Source of the DNA: Callipepla californica brunnescens
Taxonomy: Eukaryota; Chordata; Aves; Galliformes; Odontophoridae
Length of the DNA: 64,000 bases
NCBI GenBank assembly: GCA_023055505.1
Contig: JALIRH010000044.1
Coordinates: forward strand, 2,356,001 to 2,420,000
Direction: 5' to 3'
Shown: piece by piece, positions 1 through 10,023 of the stretch
Layout of the letters: every line of letters begins with the position of its first letter
Position numbering within the stretch: the stretch's first letter is position 1
Made by a program: the position numbers and the translations under genes
Notes under the pieces: model-generated
The model's input: the letters and a program-made list of their open reading frames with translations, nothing else
The model's database searches: none
What the model was told of the DNA's origin: nothing

Positions 1-458
1 TCGAATGAGGTTTCTGAAATGGAGTTATCCCGGCAAAGAGCTTTCCCTGGGTTTTTTATTCTACCCGCGTGAACTCATTCATCAAGCACGGAAGCGTTCT
101 GTCAGCTTCGCTTCAACACAACGGAGAAAACGGAAAAGACCACGTCACATAAAGTTAAAAATACCGTGGCATTTTCCAGGAGGTTCTGCTGCCGTAAGCG
201 CACGAAAAGCGAACCCCCCCCTCCCCCCAACCTCCCCGGGCAGCGCTGCGGAGCCGCGCCTAACCCGGGAGCACACCGCCGTAAAACGGAGCATTTCCAG
301 CTCCGTTATTTCACCGCCGGCAGACGCGAGCGTTATTTTTCACGAACTTGTCCGGCAGCCGCCCCAGCGGAGCGGAGCGCGGCAGGAGCCGCTCCCGGAG
401 CCCCGCGGAGCCGAGCGGAGCGCCCCGACCCGCCCCGCCCCGCCGGGCCCCGACCTAC
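1..458 (-). other. HECTD2: HECTD2 intron 1, 5' portion
   Basis: This is the start of the first HECTD2 intron, read right to left from the donor at 458-457. It stays GC-rich to about position 200 and then becomes mixed. Positions 214-237 are almost pure C on the plus strand, so the transcribed strand carries long G runs (see the separate entry). No further exon is visible; open frames here on either strand are products of GC richness. Confidence 0.7.
214..237 (-). other. G-rich tract, possible G-quadruplex, in HECTD2 intron 1
   Basis: On the minus strand this stretch reads as runs of 4, 2, 6 and 8 G separated by A, TT and A. The long runs could be subdivided to supply four G-triplets. It lies about 220 bases downstream of the HECTD2 donor, in the sense strand of intron 1. 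Folding is inferred from composition only. Confidence 0.4.
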
Positions 459-656
459 CTGTGCCGCCGCGCCGCCCGCCGCCGGGATGGGCGGCAGCTT
501 GCCTCCCTCCTTCTCCCCTTCTTCCTCCTCTTCTTCCTCATCCTCGCCGTCCTCCTCGGCCGCCGGCGGAGCCGCGCTGCCCTGCTCGCGCTCCGGCTCC
601 GCGCCGAGGGGCAGGGCGGCGGCAGCCGTGGCCGCGGGCGGGCTCTGCAGCGACAT
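459..656 (-). CDS. HECTD2: HECTD2, first coding exon (N-terminal 66 codons)
   Basis: This is the amino-terminal coding exon of a HECT-domain E3 ubiquitin ligase. The ATG at 656-654 opens MSLQ and the exon runs exactly 66 codons to a consensus donor (CAG|GTAGGT, GT at 458-457), so the intron is phase 0. Residues 34-50 are almost all Asp/Glu, followed by KLPPI at 53-57 and an Ala/Gly-rich end. From memory, human HECTD2 also starts MS, has a charged Glu/Lys stretch, then EKLPPI and an Ala/Gly-rich segment; this match and the PCGF5 neighbour support the name. The catalytic HECT domain is encoded far to the left, outside the window. The start has G at -3 but T at +4, a moderate Kozak context. The frame stays open upstream, so a longer N-terminus is not excluded. 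The identification rests on short, low-complexity similarity plus synteny. Confidence 0.82.
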
Positions 657-940
657 GGCCCCGCTGCCCGCACGGCACCGCTCAGCCCCCGCCGGACCCC
701 GCGCCCTCGCTCCTCCCTCCCGCCGCCGAGGAGCCCTGCCGGCACCCGCTGTAACGCAGCGCAGGAGCTGCTCCCGGGCGCTCGGACACCCCCGCACGGC
801 GGGGCGGAGCGCTGCCCTGCCGCCCTCACCGCGGCCCGGCGAGGAGGGGCGGTGCGGGACGGAGCGGAGCGGAGGCGACCGGACCCGCTGCCCCGGCACC
901 GTAAAATTACACCGCCGCGCCACCTACAGCCCACGGCGGA
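657..940 (-). promoter_or_regulatory. HECTD2: HECTD2 5' untranslated leader (approximate)
   Basis: This is the GC-rich stretch between the presumed transcription start and the HECTD2 start codon at 656. The upper limit is inferred from the TATA-like box at 967-962, which would place initiation near 935. Two upstream ATGs occur on the minus strand. One at 923 is in frame with the HECTD2 ATG and has no stop in the intervening 89 codons. One at 934 opens another frame that runs past the HECTD2 start. Whether transcripts include either ATG depends on the exact start site, which cannot be seen here. Confidence 0.5.
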
Positions 941-949
941 GGGGCCGCC

Positions 950-967
950 GCCGCCATGTTGTTTATA
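950..967 (-). promoter_or_regulatory. TATA-like box followed by YY1-type site
   Basis: On the minus strand TATAAA (967-962) is followed directly by CAACATGGCGGC (961-950), which contains the AANATGGCGGC core bound by YY1. The YY1 core has the same orientation as HECTD2, as is usual for YY1 sites just downstream of transcription starts. A working TATA box would place initiation about 30 bases later, near 935, whereas a YY1-type start would lie near 960-980. The two signals give competing predictions for the start site. Confidence 0.5.
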
Positions 968-1003
968 GGCGCCTCATAGAAACGCGCTTGGCGACCGGGG
1001 GCG

Positions 1004-1017
1004 CCGCGCGGGGGCAG
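1004..1017 (+). promoter_or_regulatory. CTCF core motif match
   Basis: The plus strand reads CCGCGCGGGGGCAG, an exact match to the published CTCF core CCGCGNGGNGGCAG. It lies about 40 bases upstream of the TATA-like box of HECTD2. CTCF often binds near CpG-island promoters and marks domain edges. Since the region is GC-rich, chance matches are more likely than elsewhere, so occupancy is an inference. Confidence 0.5.
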
Positions 1018-1028
1018 CGGAGGACACG

Positions 1029-1047
1029 GCTACGGAAACGCCGTAGC
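1029..1047. repeat. Perfect 7-bp inverted repeat in HECTD2 upstream region
   Basis: GCTACGG at 1029-1035 and CCGTAGC at 1041-1047 are perfect reverse complements separated by AAACG. A further GCTACGG lies near 1103-1109. The arms contain CpG and would suit a dimeric protein site; no known factor is recognised. Confidence 0.55.
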
Positions 1048-2460
1048 GCAGGAAAAGGCGCGGGGCCGGGCGCGCTGCGCCGGCCGTACGGGAATCGGGG
1101 CTGCTACGGCGGACTGCGCAGCCGCGCTGCTGGGGGCTCGGCTGGCAGGGGAGGGGGCGATGCCTGGCGGATGGATGAGTAACGGGAATATGGAGAGAGA
1201 CTGCGGCGTGGGCACCAGCCTGGCGCTCCCATTCTTCCTCAGCGTTTGGGTGGTGGTGTGTATTACACTCGCAGTCAGTGCATCCGCGAGGTACCACTGT
1301 CACGGTTTCAAGTTACGCTCTTTAATGAGCAGAACGTATATTGAGTATGAGAGGTTCTCTCTGTGTGTCATTGGCGAACCCAGAGTGGGACAGGGCCCTC
1401 CTGGTGATGGTGGCACTGCCCTTGGCTCGGTCTGAACTCGGTGTCAGAGCCACTGCTGAAGATTTGCTGTACAAAAATGAATAAATAAATATGGAAAAGT
1501 AAAAATAAAAAAGGAAAAAAAGGAAAAAACATCATCTTCACGATACGTATTGTGTTGAACTGATTGCAGTGCAACATCCAGACCAGCTGTAATGCAGCGT
1601 TTGAGCACTGGGCACAGTCGGTTTGGTAGAAGGAGGCCTTGTAGCTTTCCTGATGTGAGAGGGCCCTCGTGGCTGTGTATACCGAGCAACAGAACAGTTC
1701 TTCAACCCCCTAGCCGCCAGCTGAACCTTTCAGCCCACTCTTAGTTTTATTTAAAGACTTCCCTTCCCAGCATTGTGATCCAAGGTGCATGAATAGTTGC
1801 ACTCCGCTTGGCACAAGTCATCAAGATGGTCTCTCAGGTGGAGGTAAACCGCGCGATAGTTTTCCTCAGCACTGGCATTACACGAGTAGTTCCTGCAGAT
1901 CGAAGCAGTGGTAAAGATCTCTGTAAGCTGCATAAAAACAAGTACATAATAGGTACTGCGGCAGTAATCTAACATTGAAAAATGCTTTCCCTTTCTCAAG
2001 GAACTGGCAGACCTAAAGTATATTAGGTTTCATTAAGGAACCCCTTTGTCTCCTTACCGTGTTAAATTCAAAATTTCTAAGAAGTTTGCTTCTCAGTGTG
2101 CTTGCTTCCTAGTAGCTCTCGGTGGTTGGCATGAGTAAGTGGCCCACTGCAGTTAAACAAAGTACCCCAGACACTCACTTATCTTTCTCCTTTCCTTGCC
2201 AAGAAATAACATAATGATAGTAATTGCAACAACTTCAGTACAAGCAGCTATACACCCAGTGGTAGTCCTCAACTGGAAGTAATTGGCACAGCTGTTCTGT
2301 GGAGCCATGCCAACTGGAAACGTGGAAGGATCTGCTCCCTTGAGCCTGCAGGGAGAGAGAAGAAGCAGAGAGGAATGGAAATGTAGGAAAGCAAGTACAC
2401 GAATGAATTAATTTTTTTTTTTCCATATAAAAGTCTAATTTTCAATAGCTTCAGAGATAC

Positions 2461-2488
2461 TGAAATAACCTTTTACTAGGTTATTTCA
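2461..2488. repeat. Perfect inverted repeat, 10-bp arms, 8-base loop
   Basis: TGAAATAACC at 2461-2470 and GGTTATTTCA at 2479-2488 are exact reverse complements separated by TTTTACTA. No terminal-repeat transposon boundary or target duplication was found around it. It could form a hairpin or be a dimeric binding site. Confidence 0.6.
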
Positions 2489-3878
2489 GTTTTATTATCA
2501 GTTTTACTAGATGTAGCTAATGCAACATCAATTTCTGCTGTCCACAGAAAAACTGAACAATATCCTGTACTATTTTAAGCGGAAATATTCTATTGAACTC
2601 AACTAATTTCAGGGGAATATTTTGACCCATGACAATTATGAAAATAGGCGAAAATATACTGTTAAAAATGTTTGTTCTTATTTTTGTAAGAGAGCAAAAA
2701 GACCACATACTGAAGGCAAATGCATTTTCCTGCTTCTAATAGAGGTAGCAAACATCTGTTGCCTAGGGTTTGTAACTAAAAGTATTTCTATATAATTCAT
2801 ATATCCACGGTCCAAGAAGCAACCAATGATGGGAAAGACGTGTCTAAGCTGGCTTTAAATTTGCAAGCATGGATGGATGCTAGCTGGCTGCAGCAGAGCC
2901 ACGTGTAATGAGGCAGTGTCTTTAACCATGCAACCGTCGTTGCCAAAGCAATAAACAAGGGTAGTGGGCAATGGAGCAGTGAGAAAATGGGATAGTCTGT
3001 TTACTAACACATAAGATTTGTGGGATATACAACCTCCAAAACTTTGCAAAACTAAGCAGAGATATGCGAGTCCTGTTTAAAAGACTTTGTAAATCTGTTG
3101 GACAAGTGGCCTCGAAGCCTAGATGAAGTTCCATGCTCACTCAGTACCTTTAATATGGAAGTGTTCACAGACCATTTGTTTACATCAACTTCCATATTTC
3201 CAGTTCTTTGTTTGAGGCCAATATTTGGCTTAGCTCAGTGGTAGCTTTTCTATCCTCAACATTTTCTCCTTTACCCTTCCAAAGACTCTCGCCTTGCTTT
3301 TTAGAATCTCATGTGAGTGGCTTAAAAATCTTAGATCACATGGTGCCAGCTCCTTCACAGCATTTTGGTGGAAGATAGGGTTCAGTCACAAACTGTTCCT
3401 CATGCCAAGAACATGCTGCCTGGGCCTACACATTCACCCTGGTTCCTGGATGAGTTTGCAGCCTGTGCTGGACCCCATGCTGGCATGCCCCACTGCTGGC
3501 TTAGATAAGCGTATGTAAACTACAGTAGCTCCCCTGAATGACTATGTGAGGGATACAGGCAGTACATGACTCTGAATGTATTTTCTTGTACTGGTGTGAG
3601 AAAAATATCACCTTACCAGTGAGTCCTTCCAAGCTGGAGAAAGTTCCATCAACTTTTTTTAGAATTACCCTCAAACACATTTATTCTATCTAAAAAGTTT
3701 GAGTTGTCGGGAAGGGGGAAAAGTCAACTGCATGTCTCTGTGCTATGACGTGGCCAGGCACAGACAGTGACAGGAATGACAGATGGAAACAAACCAACTG
3801 CTAACATTTGTTCATAAATGATTAGTAAATGCTTACAAGTAATAGATATGCTCACAGAGACTGGCATTTGGGAATGAT

Positions 3879-3901
3879 ACACACACAGACACACACACAC
3901 A
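3879..3901. repeat. (AC)n microsatellite
   Basis: This is a run of about 11 AC dinucleotides interrupted by one G, in intergenic DNA. Confidence 0.85.
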
Positions 3902-6009
3902 AAGTTAAATTTCCTGGCTAGTATTTTCATGACGAATAATTGAGTGTACCTTGTCATATCTTCCTATACAGCCAGAATTCAAAATTCAACCCTAGCCAAA
4001 TTCAGCTCTGGTTTAATGCAGGAATGTTAGTGGTGGTTTTTGCCAACTATGGTGTCGCTTTTTCTTTTTTTTTTTAAGAAGGCCCTCAAATGCTTCACTA
4101 GTGTTTGCAGGAATGTCAAAGATCTCTGAGGCAAGCTGTTATTTCAGGAATTGAAGCGGCCTTTGTCCTTTAGAAAAGACCAGCTGGACTTGTGTTTGGT
4201 CAGCGATACATTCTCATCACAGAACTGTACTGTATCTTTTTATTTGGCAGTACTTTTTCTTTCTTCTCATCCTTTGAAGATCTTATACCTTCTAGTACAA
4301 ACACATCTGGACCCTTTAACAGATGTGTGCTTTATGAGATGGACCCTGAGTAGGCACAAGAGGAAGCATTGGAGGGTTGATACATCGAAAGGAGAAGCAA
4401 AAGCTGGAGACAATCCATTCTTTCTCTAAGGGAGTGAGAGAGTCATAAATGGTTGGGAGTTTTCCAACACAACAGGTTTTCAGCAAAACATTTCAGTTTC
4501 CACAGAAAGACCTGATTCATTGAAATGGAAATGTTTTACAAAAAAGCATCTTCTCCAGTGACCTTTTAGCAGGACTTAGGCAGAATTCCATCAAAATCCA
4601 CCTGTTGCTCTGCCAACACTCGCTGTGTGAATTGTATCAAAAACAGGCACTGCACGACTTCTGAACTCCTGAGCTGCTTTGCCCTCCCACACCACCTGGC
4701 TGCATCACCCGTAAGGAAAGATGGAAGGTCACATCTGCCCCATACCTGTTCTTTAGACAACAGGGCCTTGGCACTTGTGAGGAATGACTCCACTCTTGCA
4801 TGACATCTGCTGGTGGCAGCCATCCATTTCCCTTGAAGTCAGACTAAGGTAGAATTGTGACTTACAGAAGCTGAATACTGAATATACTCCAACTCTCCCT
4901 AGCTATGTCTGTGTTGTTTCCCCTGTGTCTAACATTAGATGTAGTGATCTATAGGTCTCCCTTACTCTTAGAGTCTGTCCTCCAGTGTTTGGGGATCCCC
5001 ATTTTTAAAGTGTTTACCAGGAAAATGACGCAGAAAACGAATCAACTAATTCATCAGAGGCACTTACATGCAAGTTACCCAGATGTTGTTTTGTCTTGTC
5101 AGATACTCAGTTTTATTCTTTTCACTGGCAAATGGCAAACCTTTGATTGAAGATACACCACCAGACAGGGTACATCCTGCTTGTGCATTCCTAGTACAGA
5201 GAAGGAATAGCTAATAAGCAGTTTTGTCTTTTCAGCACTGTTACATTTTCATTTCAGGTTCTTTGACATTACTGACGGGTGCAATACAGTGTTTGTACCA
5301 GCAAACTGTGAAAGGCTCCTGGTCACCGGTGTCTAGGCAACAGCCGATTTTTTAGGTCACTGATTAACTCTTTTTGTCTTTGTCTACCAGAGTAAGCTGA
5401 AATTTAAATTACCCCTTGCCGGGGAACAGGACCTTTGGGTTGAAAGAAATAATTACCCTCTCTTTTTAAAACCACTGTGGATATTTTAGTGACATCCAGA
5501 ATGAAGTTATATGCTATGGTAATACTGGAAACAAAAATTCACCAAGTGAAGAGAGCAAACTTCGTGACCACATAATTCTAATAAAGTTTCCAGTTTTTCT
5601 TTCCAGAAAAATGGCATTAGTTGGGAATTGATTTTGTCCTGAATATATTTTAACAACCACATTCAATCTCAAAAATTCAGTCCTACTTAACTTCACTTAA
5701 ACTCTTAAGAGATGCAGTAGTAGAGTGATCTTCCCCAGGTGCTGCAAGGGGAAACAACTGAGGCTTGGAGATACGTGGTGCCTTGGTTGTGTCTGACCTG
5801 GAAATTCTTTTTAAACGGGGGGCAGATATTAGATGCAGGATTTTAGCCAGTTCCTGTTCAAACATTACATAAGAAAAAAAAGAGAAATGTGCCATGCTAA
5901 AGGGGAAAAATTATACAAAACTGATTAGAATTAAGCTTTCTCTTCAGTGCAGCTTCGCGGATTTTGGCTTGCTTACCGTGTTAGAAAACTAGCTTGTCTC
6001 TCTTTAAAA

Positions 6010-6215
6010 AGAGAAAACGTTCTTGAGCTGCAGTGACAGCGAGAGATGCCATTCAGAGCCCTGCCGCGCTCTCCCTCTGCTCCCGGGGCCGCCGGAGCCG
6101 GCGCGGTGCCCGGGGCAGCAGCTCCCTCCAGCGCCCGCTCGGCGCTTCCCACCCCGGAGCTTTGCTGCGACCTGTTTACTCACGGAAGCTTTGCGTTTGA
6201 GCTTCGAAAAATAGG
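6010..6215. promoter_or_regulatory. Isolated CpG-dense patch, possible promoter or enhancer
   Basis: Roughly 150 bases (about 6040-6190) contain around 16 CpG dinucleotides and are strongly GC-rich, while both flanks are AT-rich and CpG-poor. It lies about 5 kb upstream of HECTD2. A consensus 5' splice site (GTGAGT, minus strand, 6183-6178) borders the patch, so it could mark an alternative or noncoding first exon. The short frames inside (for example 6023-6214, plus strand) match nothing I recognise. A regulatory role is inferred from composition only. Confidence 0.4.
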
Positions 6216-8190
6216 AAGTCTGGGATCAGATCACATGTGCAATGATTCGCGTATTTTGGGAACTAATTGTACCTGCGTTACTTGCCATGGCAAGCTTATA
6301 TGTTAGCATCGGCAGGATTAAGAGCTGGGTGCCTGCAGGTTGTTATTTTGTACCTTTAACGCATTATCTGATATTCCCTTTGTCAGGTCTAAATGCGTTG
6401 GGTCTCATATTTCCTATTTCTTAAAAATACAATGACTAACTATTATACATCTGTGCAACCTATGGTGGTCCTGAATCACACAGGGAGGAAAAGCCTGACA
6501 TCTGCAGCAACCACAGGGCAGGGGCAGTGCCCTCACCCACTGGAAGTTGCTGTTCTTGCTAGTGAACCTGCTACTTTCCTTCCTTTCTTTTCTGGCTGCT
6601 TTGTATGGCAGGTCAGCCCTGCTTTTCATCTGTTGTTACAATTCTACAGGAGCCCAAAGTGGGAGGTGAGCCCCTCCAGCTGAATGCTAGGGCTTTTCCT
6701 GCATTGGAGCACACCCCAAGAATGTTTTTCCCCAAATCCCATTCCCCATGTGCAGCTGAAGCCAGGTGTGAACCCACCTGCAGCTGTGCCTCACAGCACC
6801 CTTCAGGATGTGTTCTCAGGCAGTGCAGCTGCACAGAAATACATTCAACCAGAACTTGTTCCTTTCTAAACAGTTGCTATTCAAGTAAACCTCCTTTTCA
6901 AACTTAAAGCACAATAAAGTCTCATCGGTGGGCATGGAACAAAAGGAATGATGCTAACACAACTGAATAACATGAAGAAACAGTGTTTAAATCTATTTGT
7001 AGAAACTTTATAAAAGCCTAGCATTGGTCTAGACAATAGGTCTGATACATCTGACTTTTTCCTAAGAAGCTCTCTTTTAAGAAATGTTTCCTCTTAGTGC
7101 TTCTTCTTCTTCAAAAAAACAATTCATCCAGAATTTTTCAAAAAGATCTTCACCTCTACATAATTTTGTAGACCCCTCCCCTGGGACTGTAAACCTGCAC
7201 TCACTCGAGTTCCCAAGATACATAGTAAAGCAGGGAATCCTGCTGCCACAGACACTTTTCATGTAAGAAAAGTAAGGTATATATATCAAGTAAGAGATAC
7301 TGGAACTATCAGCTATACCAGGTCTATGTATAAACCATTACTAGTCTTGAAACTAAAATCTCTGTCTCACAGAAATAATTCTGATTTATTTTATTTTGTT
7401 TTTCTTGACTGGCTTTGCCTCACGGTAATTGTTGTCCAGTGCTAGTGCGAGCTGAACATCACTTTCCTTATAAGTCTGGCTGATGGATGGGGGTCAGAGC
7501 ACTTTTCCATCCTGAACTGCTCCTCCTGACCTCTCTAGAAAAAGAAATGAGCAGAGGAGGGGTCCTGCAGAGCTTCCTGTGAGCCTCTGTCCAGCAGAAG
7601 AGGCAGATAAGGAGATGGGAGAAGATCTGCCCTGTGTCACAAAGCCTGGAGAGGGACTGTGCATGTAGTAGCATCTCCCATATTTTCAGCTGATAACGCA
7701 CAATTCACTGACGTTGAGTACAGAGGTGTCTGATTTGCTGGAGATCACAGTAAGAGTACAGAATCCCTCCCAAGACAGTGGCACCAACTTATAATGTCAT
7801 TTGTCTTCAGTCAAGTTGTTCTATTTATAATAACCTTTCAGGTAACCCGATCATATTCTTGGTGCAGTACTTCTAAAGAAGGAGATTACTCTCTGTCTTA
7901 CCAGCGGATGAAGTAGTGCACTGTATAAATAATGCAGCTTAATTACCATCTATTTGGAATGTCAGTTAGGATCAGGTACTGTTTATAAACTTCTGATTTT
8001 TCACAGTTTTTATCCAGGACCGCTCAAATTTTCATCAAGCTGAAACTTGGCATGTAAGCTGCCAGCACAGATGCTAGGTTTATTCCCAAAATAGAGTGTG
8101 TTAAAGTTTGTAAAGGTGCTGAATGGCTTATTTATGCAGCAGTTGCAGATGTTTTAGTCACTTTGAACTAATGCAGAAGCTTATGTATCA

Positions 8191-8210
8191 CCTCCCTCCC
8201 TCCCTCCCCC
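8191..8210. repeat. (CCTC)n simple repeat
   Basis: Four to five copies of a CCTC unit form a short pyrimidine tract in intergenic DNA. Confidence 0.8.
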
Positions 8211-9992
8211 ATTCTCCAACATTACAGTTCTCGTCAGCAAAGAATAAAAGGTAATAAACCCAGGGCAGCATCCCTAGCACTACTCATTAATAACACTCAT
8301 TTTGGGTGAAACAGAACTATCTTAATGGATTCACCATAAGAGAGAGAACACCTGAAGTGGACATAACATCATGCCAAAGGATGACATATTACTGACAAAA
8401 TCCTGAGCACCATAGCCTACCACTACCAATTAGGTAAGGAAGATTCTCCTCCCAGAAATAACTGTGGTCTCCTCCTCTGCAGTGATTACTGCAGGGGACA
8501 GCCCTAAATCCACCATCATATTTAATAAATCTAAGGCATCACTGTTAAAAAACCCGATATATACCATTAGAAGTTACGTTCAGTGATTCACAGTACTGCT
8601 TGAATGGCCAAAAGCTGCCTCTCTTATAATAAACCAAATCAAATCAATTTCCACAGGTGAACACATTTGTTCAATTTCACACGGGTAAAGAAATGTCTTC
8701 TGACAGATCCTGCTGTTAACAAAGCTGAGTTCTGGTAGATTAGCAAATAAAACCAGGAGATTATAAAATACAGGGCCTGTCATGCAGAATGTCCTATCAA
8801 CAGCAGCAAGTCAATGTGAACATTAACCTGCATGCTTTCATCTGTAAGAACCCTGGAAGACAGGAGGGGAGAGAGAACCCAACGAGTGAGGTTTCACCTG
8901 GTCAGGAACCTGCCTCAAGAACAAGTTTCCATTTGTAACAAATGGAGATAAACGACACAATTACTTGCAAGCATTTTCAAACGTTAGTAAAAAGTATCCC
9001 ATATTATAAGATCAAGGTTTTAATTATTTTTTCTAGATTAGAAGATTAATTACAGAATGCAAAGACTGTGATGAGACTTCAGTGGAACTTATTCACTTGA
9101 TACGAACTTCAGATACTTAGCTATATATTTTTTTTTCCAGTATGCAGTTCTTGTTAGAAAGCAGCACATCAATTACTCCTTTATTCTACCCCACTTGGAG
9201 AGGAATACTCCATCTGTTTGTAAAGCAAAGAGAATTTACCAAAAATTTTACAGACAAATATTTCTTAGAACTCTTTATTCCATGGAATTCAACTAGCTTC
9301 AAATATCAATAAAGACAATATTTTCATTTGCTCATAATAATGCAATGCCCTCACTACTCAATCTTTTTTCCTCTGAAGAATGACAGAATTTCAACATTCA
9401 TTGGGCATACTTCTTCACAGGGCCATTCATCAGTAACTGTTCCTCTAAAAATTACATCATATTATGTTCAGCAATGTGAAAATAACAGATAATGAGACCG
9501 TATCAGGCACTTAATGATCAAGATTTAGCAACACACACCTATGGTAATCATGACACGCAAATGTTTTAAGCTTTCCTGTCAGAATGAAGCAATGTGAAGA
9601 AGCTGAGTTAATTTCTTTGGATTTCAAACAGCTGTGTATGAGAACTAATTTATAGCCATGTTTTGAAATCATACCAGCAGGAGCTTGCTTTTCAAACAAA
9701 TACTCCAGTATGCAGTGAGGAAGGTCACACAGCTCATGCCATCATTTGATGGGAACCTTGTCAGGAGGTCTCCTCCCCTCCTGCTACTGCTGTCCTTGTG
9801 AAATAGCAAACATTTTCTGATCATTATGTGCTCTGTGAACTATTTCTAGCTTATTTACAGAAAACTCAGGGATTCACTTTCTTAACTCTACAGGCCTAGA
9901 GATTGATCTAAATCATATTCATTAAAAAAAAAAATCCTCAGTCATACAAATCTGAACTTCAAAATGTTAAATTCACTTAGCAATTAAAAACA

Positions 9993-10001
<9 letters not shown>

Positions 10002-10023
<22 letters not shown>
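10002..10023 (+). repeat. Poly(A) tract, 22 bases
   Basis: An uninterrupted run of 22 A follows ATTAAA by about 15 bases on the plus strand, the arrangement expected at the end of a retrotransposed transcript. No source gene or flanking target duplication was recognised, so it may be a plain homopolymer. Confidence 0.7.

Larger units (their letters stand above)
200..1190. promoter_or_regulatory. CpG island at HECTD2 promoter
   Basis: About 1 kb of very GC-rich, CpG-dense sequence contrasts with the AT-rich DNA that fills most of the window. It spans HECTD2 exon 1, its leader and about 200 bases upstream, the typical position of a vertebrate CpG-island promoter. Most long open frames reported here on both strands reflect lack of A/T-rich stop codons. 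The side away from HECTD2 could drive a divergent noncoding transcript, but no splice sites or conserved frame support one. Confidence 0.85.
1191..6009. other. Intergenic DNA upstream of HECTD2, no gene seen
   Basis: This is AT-rich, non-repetitive-looking sequence. It holds an A-rich stretch at about 1476-1530, a perfect 10-bp inverted repeat at 2461-2488 and a short CA repeat near 3879. Open frames are all short, lack recognisable similarity and are not flanked by convincing splice sites. The first frame (1160-1435, plus strand) encodes one hydrophobic stretch but looks like CpG-island spill-over. Confidence 0.6.

Noticed and set aside
5..1182. Several overlapping open frames of 160-340 codons on both strands in the CpG island
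   Set aside because: They are Pro/Arg/Ala/Ser-rich products of high GC with few stop codons. Only the minus-strand 66-codon segment ending at a good donor and carrying KLPPI has support.
1160..1435. Plus-strand 91-codon frame with a hydrophobic stretch, divergent from HECTD2
   Set aside because: No similarity recognised, no splice partner and adjacent to a promoter; more likely upstream noncoding DNA or an antisense transcript.
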